Source: PFJX01 sp964466195
GTDB taxonomy: Bacteria > Pseudomonadota > Gammaproteobacteria > Burkholderiales > Thiobacillaceae
Assembly (NCBI GenBank): GCA_964466195.1
Contig: CAYXMQ010000005.1
Location: 1 to 64,000 of the forward strand
Length of the DNA: 64,000 nt
Direction: 5' to 3'
A program made the position numbers and the translations under genes. The notes beneath the pieces were generated by a model. It was not told the origin of the DNA, ran no database searches, and was given only the letters and a program-made list of their open reading frames with translations. This document shows positions 7,429 through 15,587 of this stretch, in pieces. Each line of letters begins with the position of its first letter. Within the stretch, counting starts at the first letter, position 1.

Positions 7429-7764
7429 TCAGGGCTGGCCAGGTGTTGACGCACCTTGCCGGCCCGCTTCTTCGCCGTTTCCGGCAATCGTGTTTTGCAC
7501 TTCATTGAAGCAAAAATTCCGCCGCCGATGTGGGCCGCAGGGGGAAAGCTTCCGCGCAAAAACGCTGTTTTCCGTTTTCCGTTTTTCTGGCCACGATTCC
7601 GGTACGTTCCAAAGAGTTCCATTCTTCCCGGTTTCCCGGTTTTGAAAAAGCTCTCCCGGTTTTGAAAACTGCCCGCAAACCCGCATGGTTAAGCCATTCT
7701 CCCGGTTTCCCGGTTTTCCCGGTTTCAAAACAAGGGGGGGCCGGAAAAACAAGGCGGAATTCAT
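7429..7764 (-). CDS. Doubtful ORF spanning the repeat after integrase
   Basis: A 111-codon frame whose ATG overlaps the integrase stop as ATGA. It reads through the 129-bp repeat, but in the opposite sense to the ORF that reads the other copy, so the protein sequences are unrelated. It has no convincing Shine-Dalgarno and an unusual composition (repeated PGKPGN, NRETGKNG). It may be open only because of the repeat's base composition. Listed because of the overlap; probably not a conserved protein. Confidence 0.2.
   Translation of the reverse strand: MNSALFFRPPLVLKPGKPGNRENGLTMRVCGQFSKPGELFQNRETGKNGTLWNVPESWPEKRKTENSVFARKLSPCGPHRRRNFCFNEVQNTIAGNGEEAGRQGASTPGQP
7619..7747. repeat. 129-bp inverted repeat copy 2 with six short iterons
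   Basis: Reverse complement of 1563-1691 with about four mismatches, again carrying the short aaaccggga units. It occupies most of the 360-bp gap between integrase and the RadC-like gene; the rest of the gap (7401-7618) shows nothing else that I can assign. Two inverted copies about 5.9 kb apart bracket the RadC-to-primase genes. Confidence 0.65.
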
Positions 7765-8972
7765 GCCGCTTTCGCCTTGAACGGGAGCACGTTTTCCACC
7801 TTGAGGGCGTCTAGATAATCCGCCCATGTCTGCATCATTCGCGTCCGCTCTTCCAGGTATTCGGTTCGATGGTAGGCGGCCCGGACTTTGTTCTGTTCGG
7901 CGTGGGCCAATTGGCGTTCGATGGCATCCGGCCGAAAGCCATCTTCGTTCAGGATGGTGGAAGCCGTTGAACGGAAGCCGTGCGACGTGGCAGAAAAGCC
8001 AAGGCGTTTTCGGATGGCATCGTTCAGGGTGTTTTCACTTATGGGGCGTTCGCGGTCGTTCGATCCAGGGAAGACCAGGGCGAAGCGGCCCGTCAGGGGG
8101 CGCAAGGCTTCCAATACTGCCAGGGCTTGGCGAGACAAGGGGACCAGGTGGGGCGCTTTCATCTTCATACGTTCGGCGGGGATGCGCCAAATCTTGGCGT
8201 CAAAGTCGAATTCCTCCCATCGTGCCCCGCGCAATTCCCCCGGCCGGACAAAGGTCAACATCAGCAGCGTGAGGGCGTGCTTAACCTCGGGCGTGCCTGG
8301 GTAGGTTTCCAGTTGCTTGACGAAGGCGGGCAGGGCGTCACGGCTCAGGGCTTCACGGTGTTGAACCTTGCGGGTCATCAGCACGCCCGCCAGTTCCGCC
8401 GATGGGTTGTAAGCGGCCTGGCCGGTCTGAATGGCAAAGCGGAAAACAGACTTGATGCGTTGTTGAACACGGGAAGCCGTTTCCAGTACGCCCCGGCGTT
8501 CCACAGCGCGCACCACGTCGAGAACTTCGGGCGGGGTGATTTCAGTTATCGAGCGGTGGCCAATCGTCGGGAAGACTTCGTTTTCAAGGGAGTCCATGAT
8601 TCGCTTGGCATGGTCAGGGCTCCACCGGCCTTTCGTGTTTGTCCACCATTCGCGGGCCAGGTTTTCAAAGCTGTTTTCCGCTTTCAATCTGGCCGCCCGC
8701 GTCTTCTCCCGTTTGGACATGGTGGCGGCCGGGTCTTCGCCCGTTTCAAGCAGCTTCTTTGCCGCGTCCCTTTTGCTCCGGGCCTCTTTCAATGAAACCG
8801 ATGGATACACGCCAAGCGCAAGCTTCTTCTCTTTGCCGGCGTGGCGATACTTCATCCGCCAGTAACGGGAGCCATTGGGGAAGACTTCCAGATACATGCC
8901 GCCGGCATCCGCCAGCTTGTAAGGCTTCTCTCTGGGCTGGGTTGCTTTGATGGCGGAATCGGTTAGCGGCAT
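7761..8972 (-). CDS. int: Tyrosine integrase, P4 type
   Basis: 403 residues. The N-terminal DUF4102 arm-binding domain (about 1-85, YLEVFPNGSRYWRMKYR) is followed by a SAM-like core-binding domain and the C-terminal catalytic domain. Catalytic residues are visible: Arg in FVRPGELRGARW (about 240), HGFRSTAS for His-x-x-Arg (about 336), and the Tyr in HRTEYLEERT (about 370). This family integrates at tRNA 3' ends, matching the tRNA-Leu site about 0.6 kb upstream. The start overlaps the stop of the arm-domain gene by 10 nt, so expression of the two is coupled. Confidence 0.93.
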   Translation of the reverse strand: MPLTDSAIKATQPREKPYKLADAGGMYLEVFPNGSRYWRMKYRHAGKEKKLALGVYPSVSLKEARSKRDAAKKLLETGEDPAATMSKREKTRAARLKAENSFENLAREWWTNTKGRWSPDHAKRIMDSLENEVFPTIGHRSITEITPPEVLDVVRAVERRGVLETASRVQQRIKSVFRFAIQTGQAAYNPSAELAGVLMTRKVQHREALSRDALPAFVKQLETYPGTPEVKHALTLLMLTFVRPGELRGARWEEFDFDAKIWRIPAERMKMKAPHLVPLSRQALAVLEALRPLTGRFALVFPGSNDRERPISENTLNDAIRKRLGFSATSHGFRSTASTILNEDGFRPDAIERQLAHAEQNKVRAAYHRTEYLEERTRMMQTWADYLDALKVENVLPFKAKAA

Positions 8973-9403
8973 GGGGTGTCTCCCAAGATTCGAGTAAGAA
9001 GCGCGTTGATGGTGCGGGCTTCCGGGTCAGTGAGGCGAACCACGGCCCGGCCTTTCCAGATTTCCACATTGCCATCCATGCCAAGGGAAAGCCTGGGGCT
9101 GGCGAAAGCCGCCAGCCGCACGGCGCGTGCAACATCGTCTTTATCCCGTTTGGCGTGCGACGGGTCATCGCCTTGGGCAAGCAGTGCCTTTGCCGTGTCC
9201 CGTGCCGTCCGCGCCGCCTCAATCGAGACTTTGGGATAGACCCCAAGGGCAAGCCGTTTTTCTCTACCGACGAAGCGATACTTCATCCGCCAGTAGCGGG
9301 AACCGTTCGGGAAAATTTCCAGATACAAACCGCCGGAATCCGCCCGCTTGTAGGGTTTGGGGCCGGGGATGAAACGGTCTATGTCGGCTTCGGTCAAGGG
9401 CAT
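8963..9403 (-). CDS. Stand-alone integrase arm-binding domain protein
   Basis: 146 residues. The first 82 align with the N-terminus of the adjacent integrase at 53 identical positions (shared FPNGSRYWRMKYR, LALGVYP). The core-binding and catalytic domains are missing. Instead there is a short C-terminal part (about 100-146, MDGNVEIWKGRAVVRLTDPE) of unknown fold. It is the first gene inside the element and its end overlaps the integrase start. A protein with only the arm-binding domain could compete for arm sites and set the direction of recombination. A decayed duplicate is the alternative, but the frame is intact. Confidence 0.75.
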   Translation of the reverse strand: MPLTEADIDRFIPGPKPYKRADSGGLYLEIFPNGSRYWRMKYRFVGREKRLALGVYPKVSIEAARTARDTAKALLAQGDDPSHAKRDKDDVARAVRLAAFASPRLSLGMDGNVEIWKGRAVVRLTDPEARTINALLTRILGDTPCR

Positions 9404-9454
9404 TGGGCTTTGGATGTCGGGAGATTGAAGAGCCCCCTAACCTGAAAATCTTTG

Positions 9455-9474
9455 GCCCCCAAATGTGGCCCCTG
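9455..9474. promoter_or_regulatory. Putative integrase arm-binding site, right end
   Basis: The 20-mer gcccccaaatgtggcccctg matches 19 of 20 bases at 207-226 near the other end of the element. It lies 52 bp upstream of the arm-domain gene, so binding by integrase or the arm-domain protein could also repress transcription of the integrase genes. Confidence 0.5.
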
Positions 9475-9515
9475 CTGGGTCCGGTTGTCAATGGAATTCT
9501 TTGGACCTTGCCGGA

Positions 9516-9552
9516 ACAAAAAAGCCCGCGAAGGCTTGATCTACGCGGGCTT
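9516..9552 (-). terminator. Rho-independent terminator after tRNA-Leu
   Basis: On the minus strand AAGCCCGCG pairs with CGCGGGCTT (9522-9530 with 9544-9552) and is followed by a T-run. It lies 35 bp downstream of the tRNA 3' end, inside the element, so the element supplies the terminator for the host tRNA transcript and shields its own genes. Confidence 0.75.
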
Positions 9553-9586
9553 GTCGAACTTCTTTGGAACTTGTTGGAATGCTATT

Positions 9587-9610
9587 TGGTGCCCGGAGCC
9601 GGAATCGAAC
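9587..9610. repeat. Right attachment site (tRNA-Leu 3' end)
   Basis: The CCA end, acceptor strand and T-arm of tRNA-Leu, repeated at 128-150 with a one-base deletion there. Integration rebuilt an intact tRNA. Confidence 0.75.
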
Positions 9611-9671
9611 CGGCACGGCTTGCGCCGAGGGATTTTAAGTCCCTTGTGTCTACCTGTTTCACCATCCGGGC
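9587..9671 (-). tRNA. tRNA-Leu(TAA)
   Basis: The minus strand folds as an 85-nt tRNA with acceptor stem GCCCGGA/TCCGGGC, encoded CCA, a variable arm typical of tRNA-Leu, and anticodon TAA in the loop ACTTAAAA. It starts only 18 bp after the dsbA stop on the same strand. Its 3' 24 bp (9587-9610) are the right attachment site of the element. Confidence 0.95.
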
Positions 9672-9689
9672 AGGTGTGGGGTGCAAAAA

Positions 9690-10313
9690 TTACTTGCCTT
9701 TGAGTTCCTGGGCAATCAGTGCATCTACTGTTTTGAACAGACCAGGGTGTCCGCCGGTCATGTAGGCGGAGGTGACGAACTTGCCATTGATCGCAATGGC
9801 AGGAACCCCGGTGAGTTTGTAGCTGCGGGTGAGTTGTTGGGCGCGCATGACTTTGGTGTTGACTGCGAAGCTGTTGTAGGCGTCGGCGAGTTGTTTGCGG
9901 TCGACGCCCTTGGTGACGGCCCAGTCGAAGAAGGTTTCCGGCGGGGTCAGGTCCATGCCTTGGACGTGAAAGGCGTTGAACACATCGTCATGCAGGGCGT
10001 CGTCCTTGCCGATGGCTTCCAGCGCGTAGTAGGCGCGCGCCAAGGCTGCCCAATTGTCGTTGAGGATGGCAGGCACCCGTTTCAGCACGACATTCTTCGG
10101 CAGCTTTTTGCTCCAGGCATTGAGGTCCGGTTCAAGCTGGAAGCAATGCGGGCAGCGGTACCAGAAAAACTCCAGCACTTCGACCTGACCCTTTTTAACG
10201 TCGACCGGTTGTGCAGGCGAGAGTACGGCATAGTCCTTGCCGGCTTCCAGTGCGTGGACAGCGGGAGTCGCGATGGACAGGCCGAGTGCGAGCAGCAGTA
10301 TCCACAATTTCAT
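9690..10313 (-). CDS. dsbA: Thiol:disulfide interchange protein DsbA
   Basis: 207 residues with a cleavable signal peptide (about 1-21) and a thioredoxin fold interrupted by a helical insertion. The active site is CPHC in FFWYRCPHCFQLEP (about 53-66), the DsbA motif, and the cis-Pro loop GVPAIAINGKFV is at about 170. It oxidises cysteine pairs in secreted proteins in the periplasm. It overlaps the SPOR-domain gene by 4 nt (ATGA) and is followed closely by tRNA-Leu. Confidence 0.95.
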   Translation of the reverse strand: MKLWILLLALGLSIATPAVHALEAGKDYAVLSPAQPVDVKKGQVEVLEFFWYRCPHCFQLEPDLNAWSKKLPKNVVLKRVPAILNDNWAALARAYYALEAIGKDDALHDDVFNAFHVQGMDLTPPETFFDWAVTKGVDRKQLADAYNSFAVNTKVMRAQQLTRSYKLTGVPAIAINGKFVTSAYMTGGHPGLFKTVDALIAQELKGK

Positions 10314-11026
10314 GGTTTTTCCTTGTTGTTCGAAGCGGCAGGCGTCGGGTTGGGTTCTTTAAACAAACGTGGTTCGTAGTTGTTCGCGGCGAGGGTGTCG
10401 AGATCGCCCAGGGCGTCGTCTTCACGTTGATAAGGGCCGGTCCGGATACGGTAGAGGGGAATGCCGCCACTTTCTACCTTCTGCATGGCGACCTGCAACC
10501 CGAGCAAGGCGAGGCGTGCCTTGAGCCTGTCAGCGTCGGCTGGATTTTTCAGGGCGGCGACCTGGAGCCACCAGATGTCTTTGCTTTGCGGCGGCTGCAG
10601 TTTGGGTAGCGACTGCTTGCTCGGTTTCTCGCCGGGAAGGATGCCGTAGAAGGTGTAGTCGACGCGAGGTTTTGCCGCGTTGGGGGCGGCGTCGTCCAAC
10701 GAACTTGGGGCGGGCTTATGCACAGGCTCGGCAGCGGGTTGCGGAATCGGATCGTTCGCTGCGGACGATTCGGCCGGCGCGGTTTTCGTCTTGGGTGTTG
10801 TTGCGACAGCCTGCTCGGGCTTGCTGCGGGCGAGCGGCGCTTCCTGGCCGATCTTGAAGCCGGAGCTGCGGTCGTTGAGGTACCAGGCCAGCCCGGCGGC
10901 CACGATCAGTCCGATCACCAAACCGATGAACAGGCCGGTAAACAGGCCGCCGCCTTTGCCGTTGTTGCCGTTGCGCGGTTTCGGATCGTCGCGGCGGGGA
11001 TTGCCGGTTGTTTTTCGAGCGACCAC
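10310..11026 (-). CDS. SPOR-domain membrane protein (FtsN-like)
   Basis: 238 residues: a short basic cytoplasmic segment, one membrane helix (about 30-52, GLIVAAGLAWYL), a Pro/Ala-rich periplasmic linker and a C-terminal SPOR domain (about 150-225, IWWLQVAALKNPADADRLKARL) that binds denuded septal peptidoglycan. This layout matches FtsN-type division proteins, though the name is not certain. It starts with GTG directly after the argS stop and overlaps dsbA, so the three are co-transcribed. Confidence 0.85.
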   Translation of the reverse strand: MVARKTTGNPRRDDPKPRNGNNGKGGGLFTGLFIGLVIGLIVAAGLAWYLNDRSSGFKIGQEAPLARSKPEQAVATTPKTKTAPAESSAANDPIPQPAAEPVHKPAPSSLDDAAPNAAKPRVDYTFYGILPGEKPSKQSLPKLQPPQSKDIWWLQVAALKNPADADRLKARLALLGLQVAMQKVESGGIPLYRIRTGPYQREDDALGDLDTLAANNYEPRLFKEPNPTPAASNNKEKP

Positions 11027-12832
<1,806 letters not shown>

Positions 12833-13331
12833 GGAGATACACCTTTTATTGCCGTTGATTATAGCGGCAGGCATGGCTTTTCCGGTTAGCGGCCGCGGTT
12901 CGCATTGCGATCTGCAAACAGAAGGCGGGCTGTTGTCGCGCTGCCGCCCGTGTTGTGGCGTCGCGCTGAACGGCATTCGGCGAGCCGGCTGACTGCACGT
13001 GATAACGACTGGCAAAAGGCCTGGAACAACGCTCGGCGACAGGTTCCGGCCTTTGCGTGCGTGCTTCGACTGTATCGACTCCATGCGGGTCAAGTCGACT
13101 CTTGCGGCCGGCGTTGCGGACTCGCCAGGATCCCGTTTGCCGACCCGGTGAAAACCCAGTCGTCGCCAGGCGGGCAGGGACGTTACGGAAGTGAAATTCA
13201 GTCGCCCAAACCCGTAAAAACGCCTGCGATTTCAAATAAGATCGCTTGGCGTCTGTTGCTCACAGCGCTGCCGTGTAAACCGCCCCCGCCCGGAGGGCGC
13301 CTTCCGAAGTATGGATATATGGAGATGAGAC
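12833..13331. other. Intergenic region between argS and cytochrome c
   Basis: 499 bp between divergent genes. Frames here have no family-like features and I call none. It should contain both promoters. A Shine-Dalgarno (ggagatgag) precedes the cytochrome start. No clear -35/-10 pair or palindrome stands out. Confidence 0.5.
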
Positions 13332-13640
13332 ATGACCCAAATAGCCTCACTGTTGTTGCTCTGTGTAAGCTTGCTGTTGGTTGGCCCGGTGCAAGCCGGC
13401 AACGTCGATGCCGGAAAAGCCAAGGCCGCTGATGTCTGTGTCGATTGTCACGGCATGGATGGCAAAGAAGACAAAGAGTTTCCGGTCGCCGGCATGTCTG
13501 CCGAGGCGTTCATCAAGGCCATGAAGGAGTACCAATCGGGCGTTCGCACCAAGAGCAAAAAAATGACCAAGGCGGCAAGCAAGGTGAATGACCAGGAAAT
13601 TGCCGATCTGGCGGCGTATTACGCCTCTCTGCCGAAATAA
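13332..13640 (+). CDS. Small periplasmic cytochrome c (class I)
   Basis: 102 residues: signal peptide (about 1-22, ending VQAGN) and one haem-binding CxxCH motif (CVDCH, about 38), with a distal Met in FPVAGM (about 55). The C-terminal helix EIADLAAYYASLPK is typical of class I cytochromes of the c4/c553 type. It transfers electrons in the periplasm; its partner is not shown by context. A strong terminator follows. Confidence 0.9.
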   Translation: MTQIASLLLLCVSLLLVGPVQAGNVDAGKAKAADVCVDCHGMDGKEDKEFPVAGMSAEAFIKAMKEYQSGVRTKSKKMTKAASKVNDQEIADLAAYYASLPK

Positions 13641-13674
13641 TCCGTCCAAACGGCCGCACGGGAGATGCGATCAA

Positions 13675-13710
13675 GGGCTGCCTGGCATTCTTGCCAGGCA
13701 GCCCTTTTTT
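13675..13710 (+). terminator. Rho-independent terminator after cytochrome c
   Basis: GGGCTGCCTGGCA and its complement form a long perfect stem around ttct, followed by six T. It lies 34 bp after the cytochrome stop, in the convergent gap before allophanate hydrolase. Confidence 0.9.
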
Positions 13711-13778
13711 GAGCCAAGCCCGATTATTCGATTCTCTCTGCTGTGCTGGCAGGCGCCATCTGCCAGCGTTGTTCGAAA

Positions 13779-15587
13779 TCAGCGTGCTTGTACAGCCAGC
13801 CATGCCCGCCAACCCGCTTGCTCGGTGATGTCTTGCGCATCCACGATGCCGATGGGTTCGCAGATGAAGCCGTTCACGATCGAACCGTCCGCCAGTTCCA
13901 GTTTGCCGATGCCCAGCGGCGCGGGAATGCCCGCGACGAAATGGCCGAACTGGGCGGCGGGCATCTGCCAAACCTCGCATTCGATCGCCGCACCGCCGTC
14001 CGCCACCCGGATCAAGCCCGGCCGCTTGCCGTCGGGCAGGGCATACAGGCGGTAATGGGGGGCGGTGCGCGTCGTCGCCAGTAGCCGGGCATGCCGCTCG
14101 GTGAGCTGGGCGTTCAGCGCCAGGCCGGACAGATGCGCCCCGACCACGGCGACCTCGATCTGTCCGCCCGGCAGCGTGGATAGATGCTCGGCCGGCGGCA
14201 AGCCGCAGGGACCGGCGCCCAGCTTGCCGCCCAGGGCCTGGTGCAGCCGCGAAGCCAGATGCAGCAAGGGCGCGTCCTGCCCCGGCGGCGCGATCAACGT
14301 CACGCCGAATGGCAGGCCATCGGCTTGAAAGCCGGCGGGCACGGCGGTGGCGGCCAGATCGAGCAGGTTCATGAAGTTGGTGTAATAGCCCAGGTTGGCA
14401 TTCAGGCGGATCGGATCGGCCTGCATGGCCGCGATCGAATAGATCGTGCCGGCGGTCGGCGTCAGCATCACGTCGATGTCTTGCCAGACCGTATCGCAGC
14501 GCGTTTTCAGCGCGCGCAGCCGATATTGGCCGGCGAATGCGTCGGCGGCGGTTTGCGCGCGGCCGCCGGCGATGATTTCGCGCACCGGCGGAAATATTTG
14601 ATCGGCATGGCTATCGAAAAAGTCACGGATGGCCAGATAACGTTCCGCCACCCAGGCGCCGTCGTAGAGCAGGCGGGCGGTTTCCAGGAACGGGGCCAGA
14701 TCGATTTCGACCGGCTTGCCGCCGAGCGAGCGGAGCCGTTCGACCGCCGCGCCGAACAGGCGCTCCGCTTCGCGGTTGCCGAAGAACTCCAGGTCTGCAG
14801 CCGAGGGCACGCCGAAGCGGAAGTCGGCGCTGCGGCCGAAGTCGAAGCCGTGCGCGGGCAGCGGGCGCGAGTAAGGGTCGGCGGCGTCCAGGCCGGCGGC
14901 CACCGCCAGCACGCGCTCCGCATCTTCGGCGGTCAACGCAAAGATCGACACCGCATCCAGCGAGCGACAGGCCGGCACGACGCCGTGCGTCGACAGCGCG
15001 CCGCAACTGGGTTTGTGGCCGACGATATTGTTGAACGCCGCCGGCACGCGGCCGGAACCGGCGGTGTCGGTGCCGAGCGAGAAACTCGCCTGCCCCAGCG
15101 CCACCGCGACAGCGGAACCGGAACTGGAGCCGCCCGAGATGAAGTCCGGGTTGAACGCATTGCGGCAGGCGCCGTAGGGCGAGCGGGTGCCGTTCAAGCC
15201 GGTGGCGAACTGATCCAGATTGGTCTTGCCGAGCGGAATCGCGCCGGCGGCGATCAGGCGTTGCACCACCGCAGCGGATTCGGTTGGCGTGTAAGCATAA
15301 GCCGGACAGCCGGCGGTCGTGGGCGTGCCGGCCAGATCGATGTTGTCCTTGATCGCGAACGGAATGCCATACAGCGGCAACGCCTGCGGCGAGCGGCTCT
15401 CCAGGGCCAGCGCGTAGGCGCGCAACGCATCGTCGCTGAGGCGGCTGATCCAGATTCGGTGGGGGTCTGCGCCGTTCAATTGCGGCAGCAAGTGTTCCAG
15501 CAGGCTGGTCGGCGTCAGTTCGCCCGAGCGATACAGGCGTTGCAGGTTGGCGATGTCGAGGCTGAGAGGCATGGTTGAGTCCTTCAT
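13779..15587 (-). CDS. atzF: Allophanate hydrolase
   Basis: 602 residues. The amidase-signature domain carries the Lys of FAIKDNIDL (about 80) and the Ser-rich GGSSSGSAVAV (about 152-162) and GTDTAGSGRVP (about 173). The C-terminal about 130 residues form the extra allophanate hydrolase domain, so the length is typical. It splits allophanate to ammonia and CO2, the last step of the operon. The start forms ATGA with the carboxylase stop; a second ATG lies 15 nt further in. Confidence 0.95.
   Translation of the reverse strand: MKDSTMPLSLDIANLQRLYRSGELTPTSLLEHLLPQLNGADPHRIWISRLSDDALRAYALALESRSPQALPLYGIPFAIKDNIDLAGTPTTAGCPAYAYTPTESAAVVQRLIAAGAIPLGKTNLDQFATGLNGTRSPYGACRNAFNPDFISGGSSSGSAVAVALGQASFSLGTDTAGSGRVPAAFNNIVGHKPSCGALSTHGVVPACRSLDAVSIFALTAEDAERVLAVAAGLDAADPYSRPLPAHGFDFGRSADFRFGVPSAADLEFFGNREAERLFGAAVERLRSLGGKPVEIDLAPFLETARLLYDGAWVAERYLAIRDFFDSHADQIFPPVREIIAGGRAQTAADAFAGQYRLRALKTRCDTVWQDIDVMLTPTAGTIYSIAAMQADPIRLNANLGYYTNFMNLLDLAATAVPAGFQADGLPFGVTLIAPPGQDAPLLHLASRLHQALGGKLGAGPCGLPPAEHLSTLPGGQIEVAVVGAHLSGLALNAQLTERHARLLATTRTAPHYRLYALPDGKRPGLIRVADGGAAIECEVWQMPAAQFGHFVAGIPAPLGIGKLELADGSIVNGFICEPIGIVDAQDITEQAGWRAWLAVQAR

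Larger units (their letters stand above)
9404..9586. other. Integrase upstream region and right arm of the element
   Basis: The 183-bp gap between the arm-domain gene and tRNA-Leu holds one putative arm site (9455-9474), a minus-strand terminator (9516-9552) and two imperfect copies of a ctttgga-containing sequence (around 9499 and 9560). The integrase promoter should lie here; I see no clear -35/-10 pair. Confidence 0.5.
128..9610. mobile_element. Phage-satellite-like integrative element at tRNA-Leu
   Basis: The element is bounded on the right by the 3' end of a tRNA-Leu gene and on the left by a displaced copy of that tRNA end; 18 bp are identical (133-150 and 9593-9610). From the tRNA inward it encodes an arm-domain protein, a tyrosine integrase, a RadC-like protein, an unknown protein, an AlpA-like regulator, small unknowns, a Toprim/DUF927 primase-helicase, another unknown and a terminase small-subunit-like protein. 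All genes lie on the minus strand. Integrase, AlpA, primase and TerS without capsid genes is the gene set described for phage-inducible chromosomal islands and P4-like satellites. That it mobilises with a helper phage is inference. Confidence 0.8.

Noticed and set aside
7530..7814. Plus-strand frame reading the second 129-bp repeat
   Set aside because: It crosses the end of the integrase gene, has no Shine-Dalgarno, and repeats the peptide of the other copy only because the DNA is repeated.
12846..13235. 129-codon minus-strand frame upstream of argS
   Set aside because: Arg/Ser/Ala-rich composition, no start signal and no recognisable domain; treated as non-coding.
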